Assembly (NCBI GenBank): GCA_902478605.1
Contig: CABSLQ010000036.1
Location: forward strand, 1-32,825
DNA: 32,825 nucleotides
Source of the DNA: an uncultured Oscillospiraceae bacterium
Lineage (GTDB): Bacteria; Bacillota; Clostridia; Oscillospirales; Acutalibacteraceae
Direction of reading: 5' to 3'
Shown here: in pieces, positions 27,494 to 32,825 of the stretch
Position numbering within the stretch: position 1 is the first letter of the stretch
Layout: each line of letters opens with the position of its first letter
The notes under the pieces: generated by a model
Seen by the model: only the letters and a program-made list of their open reading frames with translations
Databases searched by the model: none
Told to the model about the DNA's origin: nothing
Translations under genes and position numbers: made by a program

Positions 27494-27991
27494 CTATTCT
27501 TCTTTTCTCTGCCGCCGGGGCCTCCGCAGGCTCCAGGCCGTGCATAGAAGCACAAGGGGAAGAAGCAGGCATAGCCAGAGGATCCTTTGATTCGGCTCGC
27601 CTGTGCCCGGACTGCTCTGCTGTGCTTCAAACGTGATGCGAATTTCCGTGTCGCGCAGCGCCGGCGGCAGCGTCACGATGCCGTCATCTCCTACAAGAGA
27701 GGTCATGTCCTCGCCGTTATATAAAAATGTTTGAAGCGTGTAGCCGGTGTCCGGCAGCACGACAAGGCCGACGCTCTCGTAGTGCCGAACAGGCAAAGAG
27801 ACGTCTACTGCGGTGCCGTCTTCCAGCGTAACGCGGCCTCCCTCGCCGCAGACAACCGTGACAGAATGTTCCGCCGCTACCTCAGCCCGCAGTTCCAGGC
27901 TGGTGGATTGCGCCAAAGCCGGCTGCGCCAGGCACAGGCAGCAGACAGCGGCCAACCATACAGCGCGGATCAGCCGTTTTCTTATATGCAT
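27494..27991 (-). CDS. Small surface protein with C-terminal sorting-like signal
   Basis: The 165-residue protein has a signal peptide (cleavage probably after LAQPALA, residue 27). A single beta-rich domain (about 30-125) resembles an InlB B-repeat: VVCGEGGRVTLEDGTAV, then VVLPDTGYTLQTFLYNGEDMT. The C-terminus has SPGTG (127-131), a hydrophobic stretch (137-153) and RRPRRQRK, the layout of a sortase signal with Ser instead of Leu, or simply a tail anchor. I do not recognise a named family beyond the B-repeat likeness. It lies 47 bp before the large surface protein, which has domains of the same type and a similar VPDTG end, so the two probably work at the same site. The start follows AAGGAGGGCGTCCG. 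Confidence 0.7.
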   Translation of the reverse strand: MHIRKRLIRAVWLAAVCCLCLAQPALAQSTSLELRAEVAAEHSVTVVCGEGGRVTLEDGTAVDVSLPVRHYESVGLVVLPDTGYTLQTFLYNGEDMTSLVGDDGIVTLPPALRDTEIRITFEAQQSSPGTGEPNQRILWLCLLLPLVLLCTAWSLRRPRRQRKEE

Positions 27992-28037
27992 CGGACGCCC
28001 TCCTTTCTCTTAACGTGGCCGCCCATAAGCAACATCG

Positions 28038-28502
28038 TCAAGCCACGTTATTGGCCGCGGCCGTAAAGGTCAGGGTATCGGAATAGGCACCGGCTACCGT
28101 AGCCTGAGCCGGGTCGGTAACGGTGAGGTTCACCTTTGTCAGAGTATCGCTGACGTCTTCTTTGTCAAAGTTGTACGAATTATTATCTGCGTCCAGCTCG
28201 TAAGCTACACGGACACCGCCGTTTACCAGCGCAAAACTGTTGGCCGACGTAATCGTGACGTCTATGCTTCCGGTGGTGAAGTTGGCGGACGTGAGTCCGA
28301 TCTCACCGATTTCCTGGGCGTTTTCCGAAGCGATATCCACCATTTTGGTTCCGGAAGGAATCGAGAGGGTATAGGATACGCCTTTGTTCGCGTTCAGGAT
28401 CAGGTCTTTACTCCCGGGAGCCGAAATTTCCTCGGCAAAAGCCTGAAAGGAAAACGCAGAAAGAGCCATAGCGATTGCTGCAAAAAAAGCTGTCTTTTTC
28501 AT
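28038..28502 (-). CDS. Small secreted beta-rich protein
   Basis: The 154-residue protein has a clean signal peptide (KKTAFFAAIAMALS, cleavage after AFA at residue 23). The mature part is one beta-rich domain: GVSYTLSIPSGTKMVDI near 41-57, a charged middle (DADNNSYNFDKEDVSD), and the ending AGAYSDTLTFTAAANNVA. The same domain, including AYTLSIPTS and AGTYTDTVTF, forms the C-terminal 130 residues of the first gene of the cluster. There is no anchor or lipobox, so it is released or associates non-covalently with partners. The 'AGxYxDTxTF' ending also occurs in coat-protein-U-like and other secreted beta-sandwich proteins; a subunit role in a surface assembly is a guess. Its start has GGGAGG upstream. 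Confidence 0.75.
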   Translation of the reverse strand: MKKTAFFAAIAMALSAFSFQAFAEEISAPGSKDLILNANKGVSYTLSIPSGTKMVDIASENAQEIGEIGLTSANFTTGSIDVTITSANSFALVNGGVRVAYELDADNNSYNFDKEDVSDTLTKVNLTVTDPAQATVAGAYSDTLTFTAAANNVA

Positions 28503-28539
28503 GGTTCTATACCTCCCACATTCATATCAATTTGTTCCG

Positions 28540-29319
28540 CTATTGTACGATCAGATCAACCTGGATCTCCGCGCCATTGAGAGGCGTCTGCGTGGTCAAA
28601 TGATAGCACTCATATCGAATGGTCGCCGTATAAGTCCCCGCCGCGGGAATAGGATCCGCTTTCACGTTGTAGAGCGCCTGTCCCGGTGCGATCATGCCGC
28701 TTCTGTAAACTTCCTGGCCATCCGTTTCGATCGAGATCACAAAGTAGCAGGGGTTTCCCTCCGGATTATGGGGAGCGATGTTCAGCTCGCCGCTGGCCGC
28801 GTCGATTTCCACAGACTTGTACCCCGGTATCTGGGTGTTGGCTGCATCGGGGTCGCCTTTGTTCGGCTGTTTTTTTTCGCCGACATAATCCTGCGCATGG
28901 GGGTCGATGGACACGCTCGGCGTATTCGACACCGGCGGTACAGCAGCGATGTCCGGCCAAAACACAGCCGCCAGCACGGCGCCGGCAACTACCATAATTC
29001 CCGCCAGCACTACCAGCAGCCGCTGGGTCAACGCCGGCTTCAAAAGGGCCACATACCGGTTTTCTCCGCAGCTCCAATACCCTTTTTCGGCATATCGCCA
29101 CCGGCTGTAAGTTCCGGGTGGACGCAGCGCCGCGCTGTCTTTGGCCATTACTCCGGTCAGGTCTTTGGTGCGGCATTCTCCCGCCAGCTTATAGCCGCCT
29201 GGATGAAATGCCTTCAGCTGTTTTTTGGTAAAGCAGCGCAGCTTACGGCCTCCGGCCTTGATGATTCCGCCGTGATTTTCCGCCTGAGTCTGCACCTGTA
29301 TCGTCGGTTCCATATCCAT
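28540..29319 (-). CDS. Single-pass membrane protein of unknown function
   Basis: The 259-residue protein has no signal peptide. A basic N-terminal region of about 97 residues (RKLRCFTKKQLKAFHPGGYK) should be cytoplasmic. One membrane helix spans about 100-121 (LLVVLAGIMVVAGAVLAAVF), and the remaining 138 residues lie outside. The outer part ends in a beta domain (NPCYFVISIETDGQEVYRSG, then IPAAGTYTATIRYECY and VDLIV) reminiscent of the AGTYTDT ending of its two neighbours. The N-terminal part has several Cys residues but no clear metal motif. Position between two secreted proteins carrying the related beta domain suggests it anchors or senses them; this is inference. The ATG follows GAGAGGG. 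Confidence 0.65.
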   Translation of the reverse strand: MDMEPTIQVQTQAENHGGIIKAGGRKLRCFTKKQLKAFHPGGYKLAGECRTKDLTGVMAKDSAALRPPGTYSRWRYAEKGYWSCGENRYVALLKPALTQRLLVVLAGIMVVAGAVLAAVFWPDIAAVPPVSNTPSVSIDPHAQDYVGEKKQPNKGDPDAANTQIPGYKSVEIDAASGELNIAPHNPEGNPCYFVISIETDGQEVYRSGMIAPGQALYNVKADPIPAAGTYTATIRYECYHLTTQTPLNGAEIQVDLIVQ

Positions 29320-29359
29320 GCTGATACCCTCTCACGCGCACGGCCGGCGGCGGTATCCG

Positions 29360-31213
29360 TCAGCCTTCCGTATAAGCAACGGCAAAGGTCACCGTATCGG
29401 TATAGGTTCCGGCCGCCGCTTCATTCCAGTCCTCTTCGGTGATCGACACATACAAATCGACACCGCCCTCTTCACCGACGGTACTGTCTTTGGTAAATTC
29501 AACAGGCTGATACGCCGTTTTTTCATCCCCGCCATGGCTGGCGGATTTCAATGCATAGGCCAGCGTGTTGATGCCGTTGGTGTGAGTGAGGACTTCCTCG
29601 TGCTCTGCCGTCACCGTCAGCTTGTCGTTTTCCCCCAGCGTTAGCCTGGAGGCATACAGCGTACCAGCCTCATGGTCGCCCGCTGCTGTGATGGTTCCCA
29701 TCGAGGTGGGGATCGACAGGGTATAGGCCACTCCCACTTCGGCCGTGATGGTCAACTGGCCTTCGCTGGTATTTTCGGCCGTCGTGGATACGGAATTTTC
29801 GCTGGACCAGACGGCCGTTCCACCAGCCGCATTGGCGGCGGTAATGGCCAGATAATAGGCCGTCTCGGCTTCCAGCCCGGTAATCGTCGCGGTTGTTCCG
29901 GTTGTGATCAGCTTGGGTTCTCCGCTGACTGTCCCGTCAAAAGGTTCGGTCGAAGCATATACCTTATAGGTGATTTCTTCGCCGGCAGCGTCCTTTGCGG
30001 CCGTCCATTCCAGCGTTAGGCTGTCGGATGTGCGCTTCGTCACCTGTACCGAAGGCGAGAATGTCGGCGGAACAGCAGCGGAAGCCTTAAACGTCGCCGT
30101 GACCGACACATTGCCGTCCGGCATAACAAAGGTATAGGTGGTGTCTGTTCCCCTGTTCACATAGACCAAGCCATCTTCGTACGTAACGGTTATGGTATCT
30201 ACGCAGTAGCTTTCCACCGGAGATGCTGTAACAATGACCGTCTCTCCCGGCTTGGCATTAGCGGCAGAAATGGCGATGCTGCCGTTAGAGGCGGCGGTGG
30301 AATTCGTGACCGTATGAGAACTGTTGGAAACCTTATAACTGCTCCGTTTATTATAGGTCGTCAGTACTTCAAAATAGTTATAGACGCCCTCCGCCATTTG
30401 CAGGCCATCCTCGGTCAGCCAACTGTTTGTCGAGCTGCCGTCCCAGTCGGTAATAAACCATTGCAGCGTAGTAATGCCATCTATATCCTTCAACGCATTA
30501 TGTATCGCCGTCTTGTCCTCGCTGCTAACCGTCAGTCGGAAACGGCGGATATCCAGCTCAATGGGAGCTGTCAGCATATCGCCGCTGCCGTTCCACACGC
30601 CGACAGCTAAGGCTCTTTCCCACCAATTTCCTTCAAAGAAGCTGTCGATATCCACCGAACAGGTTACCCATTGCCCGGCGGGGACATCGCTGAGATCCAG
30701 CCCCTTTACGAACGCACCCGAGGTTCCGCCGTCTACATTGGACATAGCATATTCAGTAGAAGCGGGAACAATATACAGTTTCTCACCGGCAAGCTCAGAA
30801 CCGTTCCAGCGCACATCAAACTCCGCACGAACATAGGGGGCGATAGCCTGCAGCATACTGGCGTTCACCGTCCAGGCGTTAACGCGCAGATTATCGGCTG
30901 AGTTCATTCCTGTCTGAATGGTCGCTAAACCTGTGTAGCTGTTGTCCGAAATCGTCACCCGGTAATACGGGGTGGATTCGTCTTTTTTTACTACACTCTC
31001 GCCTGTCGCTTCATTCCAGCCGTTCCATGTGATATCAGGGTGTTCCGCTGATCCGCCGTCGCTAATACCCGCCTTATCCGGATCTGCGTCAAAAATAACC
31101 AGTCGATCTCCCGTTCCCTCAGCCAAAGAATGCACTGGCTGGAATAGGACGGTTCCCGTGAGGACAACCGATGCCGCCAGCAAGCAGCTTGCCGCTTTTT
31201 TCAGTTTACGCAT
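29360..31213 (-). CDS. Secreted multi-domain surface protein, first gene of the cluster
   Basis: The 617-residue protein has a signal peptide (MRKLKKAASCLLAASVVL). In order it carries a module of about 255 residues (LVIFDADP to NYFEVLTTYN), closely related to module 1 of the 1497-residue protein; an InlB-B-repeat-like domain (about 310-375, ending FVMPDGNVSVTATF); a fibronectin type III domain (about 383-480, with LTLEWTAAKD and GLEAETAYYLAITAAN); and a C-terminal beta domain (about 485-617) matching the 154-residue secreted protein. No anchor is visible. An ATG two codons upstream (31219) abuts the GAGGAG ribosome site, so the ATG at 31213, six bases from it, is chosen; its MRKLKK start also matches the paralogue. 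A role in glycan binding or adhesion is inferred. Confidence 0.82.
   Translation of the reverse strand: MRKLKKAASCLLAASVVLTGTVLFQPVHSLAEGTGDRLVIFDADPDKAGISDGGSAEHPDITWNGWNEATGESVVKKDESTPYYRVTISDNSYTGLATIQTGMNSADNLRVNAWTVNASMLQAIAPYVRAEFDVRWNGSELAGEKLYIVPASTEYAMSNVDGGTSGAFVKGLDLSDVPAGQWVTCSVDIDSFFEGNWWERALAVGVWNGSGDMLTAPIELDIRRFRLTVSSEDKTAIHNALKDIDGITTLQWFITDWDGSSTNSWLTEDGLQMAEGVYNYFEVLTTYNKRSSYKVSNSSHTVTNSTAASNGSIAISAANAKPGETVIVTASPVESYCVDTITVTYEDGLVYVNRGTDTTYTFVMPDGNVSVTATFKASAAVPPTFSPSVQVTKRTSDSLTLEWTAAKDAAGEEITYKVYASTEPFDGTVSGEPKLITTGTTATITGLEAETAYYLAITAANAAGGTAVWSSENSVSTTAENTSEGQLTITAEVGVAYTLSIPTSMGTITAAGDHEAGTLYASRLTLGENDKLTVTAEHEEVLTHTNGINTLAYALKSASHGGDEKTAYQPVEFTKDSTVGEEGGVDLYVSITEEDWNEAAAGTYTDTVTFAVAYTEG
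30531..30601 (-). repeat. 71-bp near-identical repeat, copy in the first surface gene
   Basis: Partner of 26737-26807, with 68 of 71 positions matching by eye and the same orientation, about 3.8 kb away. It encodes the same strand region of the shared module and suggests recent duplication or gene conversion between the two surface genes. Confidence 0.8.
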
Positions 31214-31281
31214 ATGCATCTCCTCTTCCTAAAAATGGTTTGTTTTCCGGTTCTGCGGAGAATGCCCTTCTTCTTAATCCG

Positions 31282-31310
31282 ATTATACTCCTCCTTCCGC
31301 TGCTTTTGCC
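31282..31310 (-). promoter_or_regulatory. Putative promoter of the glycan-cluster genes
   Basis: On the minus strand a perfect TATAAT lies at 31282-31287, about 70 bp before the first start codon. The hexamer 17 bp upstream (GGCAAA) is a poor -35, as expected of an activator-dependent promoter. The predicted transcript begins near 31275. Confidence 0.55.
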
Positions 31311-31323
31311 CATTCAAATTTTT

Positions 31324-31351
31324 CCTTTTGAGCTCAAATTGAGCTAAAAGG
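31324..31351 (-). promoter_or_regulatory. Candidate AraC-type operator (11-bp spaced half-sites)
   Basis: On the minus strand AGCTCAA occurs twice with an 11-bp period (31339-31345 and 31328-31334). The same region is also an imperfect palindrome bounded by CCTTTT and AAAAGG. It is centred about 60 bp upstream of the predicted start of the cluster transcript, where AraC-type activators commonly bind as head-to-tail half-sites. The divergent araC-like gene is the natural candidate protein. Confidence 0.45.
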
Positions 31352-31401
31352 CCGAATTTGCCAAAACAGGGCTGGTTTTGTTGGAAAGGTGCGCACCGAG
31401 C

Positions 31402-31457
31402 GGTAAAGCGGTTGGATCTGTTGCTTTACCATATAGTATTTACATCTTAAGTGTAAA
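31402..31457. promoter_or_regulatory. Two dyads upstream of the araC-like promoter
   Basis: GGTAAAGC and its exact complement GCTTTACC (31402-31409 and 31423-31430) flank 13 bases. Nine bases further on, TTTACA and TGTAAA (31439-31444 and 31452-31457) flank seven bases. Both share a TTTAC core and lie between the two divergent promoters. They may be operators for the regulator or for another repressor. Apart from these sites and the two promoters, 31214-31551 holds no gene that I can see. Confidence 0.35.
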
Positions 31458-31476
31458 CCGTTTGTTGAAAAAGACA

Positions 31477-31507
31477 ATGACATAAGCGTATGATTTTATG
31501 GTATAAT
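31477..31507 (+). promoter_or_regulatory. Promoter of the araC-like gene
   Basis: An extended -10 (TGGTATAAT, 31499-31507) lies about 45 bp before the TTG start. ATGACA at 31477-31482 is a possible -35, but with a long 19-bp spacer. The extended -10 may make up for this. Confidence 0.6.
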
Positions 31508-31551
31508 CGTACTATGCTCAACAACAAAACATGGAAAGCGTGGAATGAAGA

Positions 31552-32487
31552 TTGTCCAGTTTCGAGCAGGATGCCAGCTTTGAAAATAAAACGGTTTATG
31601 ATAGCGAAGACAATTCCTTTCTGCTCTTGCCCGATGGCCGCATGATTAAAACGCCCTATAACTCTTGGTTCGATATGTCCTCGCAGTTTTACCGCCGAAA
31701 GCAGGACTATGGCCGTATTTACGAAGTGGGCTTTGAATACTGCCAGACAAGCAAGGGGCCGATCCAGCGCATTCCGGAGTATGCCGTACTGCACTACATT
31801 TTTGACGGCGAGGGGTATCTCAACGGACAGAGTTTGCATACCGGGCAGGGCTTTTTAATTCCAAAAGGGCATCACGCCAAGTACGCTCCTTCGTCTCAGA
31901 AGCCGTGGAGTTATATTTGGTTCTGTTTTGAATATGAAGACTTTCCCGAGGCCAACTGCTTGGGGAAAACCATATGTACGTTTGAGGCGCCTCAAGCGGA
32001 GATGGTTTCCAGGCTTCTCATTTCCGCACTGGAACGGATTGAGAGCTTTCCCGACCGTCCTCTCTTAATGGATCGCATCCTGCGTCTAGCCTTGGCGGGA
32101 CACGCCAAGCAGGAAGCCCCTCAAAGCCGCTCGTCGTCTTCACGGGAACTTCATGTGGAAGAAGCGATCCTTTGGATTGAGAAGCATTATTTTGAGAAAA
32201 TTTCCATCATGCAGCTCGCTCAGCAGATGCATCTGAACCGGGCGTATTTGCGCAATTTGTTTTTGTGGAAGCTAGGTGTGTCACCACAGGAATATCTTCT
32301 CCAGTATCGTCTGAAAACGGCCAAACGGTTGCTTCGGGAAACATCCTATTCCGTGTCGCAAATTGCTTCTTCCGTCGGATATTCCGATCAGATACAGTTT
32401 TCTCGTATTTTCAAAAAGAAAGTCGGTCTTTCTCCTTCGCAGTATAGAAAAGATAGCCATACCCCAGCGTTTCTCATGGATAACTGA
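31552..32487 (+). CDS. AraC-family transcriptional regulator
   Basis: The 311-residue protein has an N-terminal cupin-like sensing domain (about 20-165), with QRIPEYAVLHYIFDGEGYL and TGQGFLIPKGHHAKYAP, typical of sugar-responsive AraC proteins. The C-terminal double helix-turn-helix (about 200-300) contains ISIMQLAQQMHLNRAYLRNL and SVSQIASSVGYSDQIQFSRI, then FKKKVGLSPSQYRK. The start is a TTG: in-frame codons upstream are blocked by a TGA at 31546-31548, and the next ATG would cut into the cupin. The ribosome site is weak (TGGAATGAAG), suggesting low expression. It is divergent from the glycan cluster and is its likely activator, binding half-sites in the 330-bp spacer in response to a sugar; the ligand is unknown. 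Confidence 0.88.
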   Translation: MSSFEQDASFENKTVYDSEDNSFLLLPDGRMIKTPYNSWFDMSSQFYRRKQDYGRIYEVGFEYCQTSKGPIQRIPEYAVLHYIFDGEGYLNGQSLHTGQGFLIPKGHHAKYAPSSQKPWSYIWFCFEYEDFPEANCLGKTICTFEAPQAEMVSRLLISALERIESFPDRPLLMDRILRLALAGHAKQEAPQSRSSSSRELHVEEAILWIEKHYFEKISIMQLAQQMHLNRAYLRNLFLWKLGVSPQEYLLQYRLKTAKRLLRETSYSVSQIASSVGYSDQIQFSRIFKKKVGLSPSQYRKDSHTPAFLMDN

Positions 32488-32517
32488 TTATCTCAAAATA
32501 TTATCTTGTATATGATA

Positions 32518-32546
32518 TTGACAATAAGCTCTATATATAGTATAAT
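32518..32546 (+). promoter_or_regulatory. Perfect consensus sigma-A promoter
   Basis: TTGACA (32518-32523), a 17-bp AT-rich spacer and TATAAT (32541-32546) match the housekeeping consensus at all 12 positions and the ideal spacing. Transcription should start near 32553. No other promoter in the window is as good. Confidence 0.85.
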
Positions 32547-32552
32547 ATACTT

Positions 32553-32650
32553 GTTTTCAGGTTTGAGAAGATGACCCCATCGCGGGTCTTGGTTTGAGTT
32601 AGAAGGTCGGATTTTCCCTTCCCAGGGGATGATCCGGCCTTTTTCCTTTT
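32553..32650 (+). ncRNA. Putative small RNA or attenuated leader RNA
   Basis: Between the consensus promoter and an intrinsic terminator is a transcript of about 95 nt without a sensible reading frame. It has two copies of GGTTTGAG (32560-32567 and 32591-32598) flanking a hairpin (GACCC 32573-32577 with GGGTC 32584-32588), followed by the terminator stem. I could not match it to 6S, SRP, tmRNA, T-box or the common riboswitches I know. It may be a free-standing small RNA, or the first part of a regulated leader for a gene beyond the right edge. Existence of a transcript is well supported; its function is unknown. Confidence 0.5.
32603..32650 (+). terminator. Intrinsic terminator of the short RNA
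   Basis: AAGGTCGGAT (32603-32612) pairs with ATCCGGCCTT (32632-32641) over ten bases including one G-T pair. An inner CCC/GGG stem lies between them, and TTTTTCCTTTT follows. It would also stop read-through from the araC-like gene, which has no terminator of its own in sight. Confidence 0.75.
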
Positions 32651-32698
32651 CTGCCGTCTTCGGCTGGGAGAATCAGTCAAGTAAATCCAAGCGACCGC

Positions 32699-32750
32699 AA
32701 AAGGCCGCGTCAACTTTCCGTGAGATCGGGGAGTGGCGCGGCCTTTTCGT
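32699..32750. terminator. Second, possibly bidirectional, terminator-like hairpin
   Basis: AAAAGGCCGCG (32699-32709) and its perfect complement (32737-32747) form an 11-bp stem with a 27-nt loop. It has four T residues at the end of the plus-strand arm and, by symmetry, on the minus strand. It may be a back-up terminator, or part of a leader controlling a downstream gene. Confidence 0.6.
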
Positions 32751-32784
32751 TATATATAGACCAAAATCTTAACGGAAAGGACGG

Positions 32785-32825
32785 ATGCAAGCGTGCCAAC
32801 CCCATCTCTGGTTCGTGTGCGCTGC
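32785..32825 (+). CDS. Possible start of a gene running off the right edge
   Basis: An ATG at 32785 follows GGAAAGGACGG very closely, and a GTG at 32793 in another frame lies eight bases beyond the same site. Both frames stay open to the window edge, only 11-13 codons. The product cannot be recognised. It is listed because the ribosome-site-like sequence follows the promoter and terminators upstream. Confidence 0.25.
   Translation, partial: MQACQPHLWFVCA

Noticed and set aside
27740..27760. LPDTG inside the 165-residue protein as a sorting signal
   Set aside because: It is internal (residues 79-83) and part of the 'PDTGY' turn typical of B-repeat domains; no hydrophobic anchor follows.
31452..31467. 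Catabolite-repression (cre) site at TGTAAACCGTTTGT
   Set aside because: It fits the cre consensus poorly at the central CG and the 3' half. Catabolite control is plausible but not shown.
32553..32750. T-box leader, because of GGGGAGTGGCGCGG near the second hairpin
   Set aside because: The invariant T-box core (GGTGGNACCGCG) is not present, and the similar bases fall on the 3' side of the hairpin, not in an antiterminator position.
1..32825. CRISPR array, prophage, insertion sequence or secondary-metabolite genes
   Set aside because: No regularly spaced repeats, transposase, integrase, phage structural or biosynthetic genes were found.

Overview
This window looks like one large carbohydrate-foraging locus from a Gram-positive, moderately GC-rich Firmicute, probably a gut clostridium of the Oscillospiraceae/Ruminococcaceae type (inferred from gene style only). 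The grounds are strong AGGAGG-type ribosome sites, lipoproteins with Ser/Thr-rich spacers, PxTG-type wall-sorting signals, ABC sugar importers that lack their own ATPase, and DUF5696 and NHL/TPR/Yip1 proteins. No rRNA, tRNA, CRISPR array, transposase or integrase was seen.

Layout. At the left edge (1-400, minus) is the start of a small sigma-70 region-4-like gene that runs off the window. A strong hairpin terminator (507-563) separates it from the main cluster. From 31213 down to 624, seventeen genes lie on the minus strand, mostly 12-50 bp apart, with one 183-bp gap that holds a perfect 14-bp hairpin (19978-20025). In transcription order they are: (i) five secreted, membrane or surface proteins of unknown function (29360-31213, 28540-29319, 28038-28502, 27494-27991, 22953-27446); (ii) a solute-binding lipoprotein and a GH16 lipoprotein; (iii) two permeases; (iv) a 927-residue binding protein with carbohydrate-binding-like N-terminal domains, two more permeases, an NHL-TPR-Yip1 membrane protein and a DUF5696 protein; (v) four glycoside hydrolases without signal peptides: a GH-D-clan enzyme, GH2, GH20 and GH3. 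Facing away from the cluster is an AraC-family regulator (31552-32487, plus). The divergent region between them holds a minus-strand -10 box with a poor -35 and paired half-sites 11 bp apart, as expected for an AraC-activated promoter.

Likely working model (inference). Surface proteins bind a glycan, the lipid-anchored GH16 enzyme cuts it outside the cell, two binding-protein/permease sets import the fragments using a shared ATPase encoded elsewhere, and the cytoplasmic exo-enzymes strip alpha-galactosyl-type, beta-galactosyl, beta-HexNAc and beta-glucosyl-type residues. GH2 + GH20 + GH16 + GH-D fits host mucin or poly-LacNAc glycans, but other beta-glycans are possible.

The right edge (32488-32825) holds a perfect consensus promoter, a short putative RNA ending in an intrinsic terminator, a second terminator-like hairpin, and perhaps the start of another gene. 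The least explained parts are the surface-protein block, with a module of about 260 residues present four times, and this right-end RNA.
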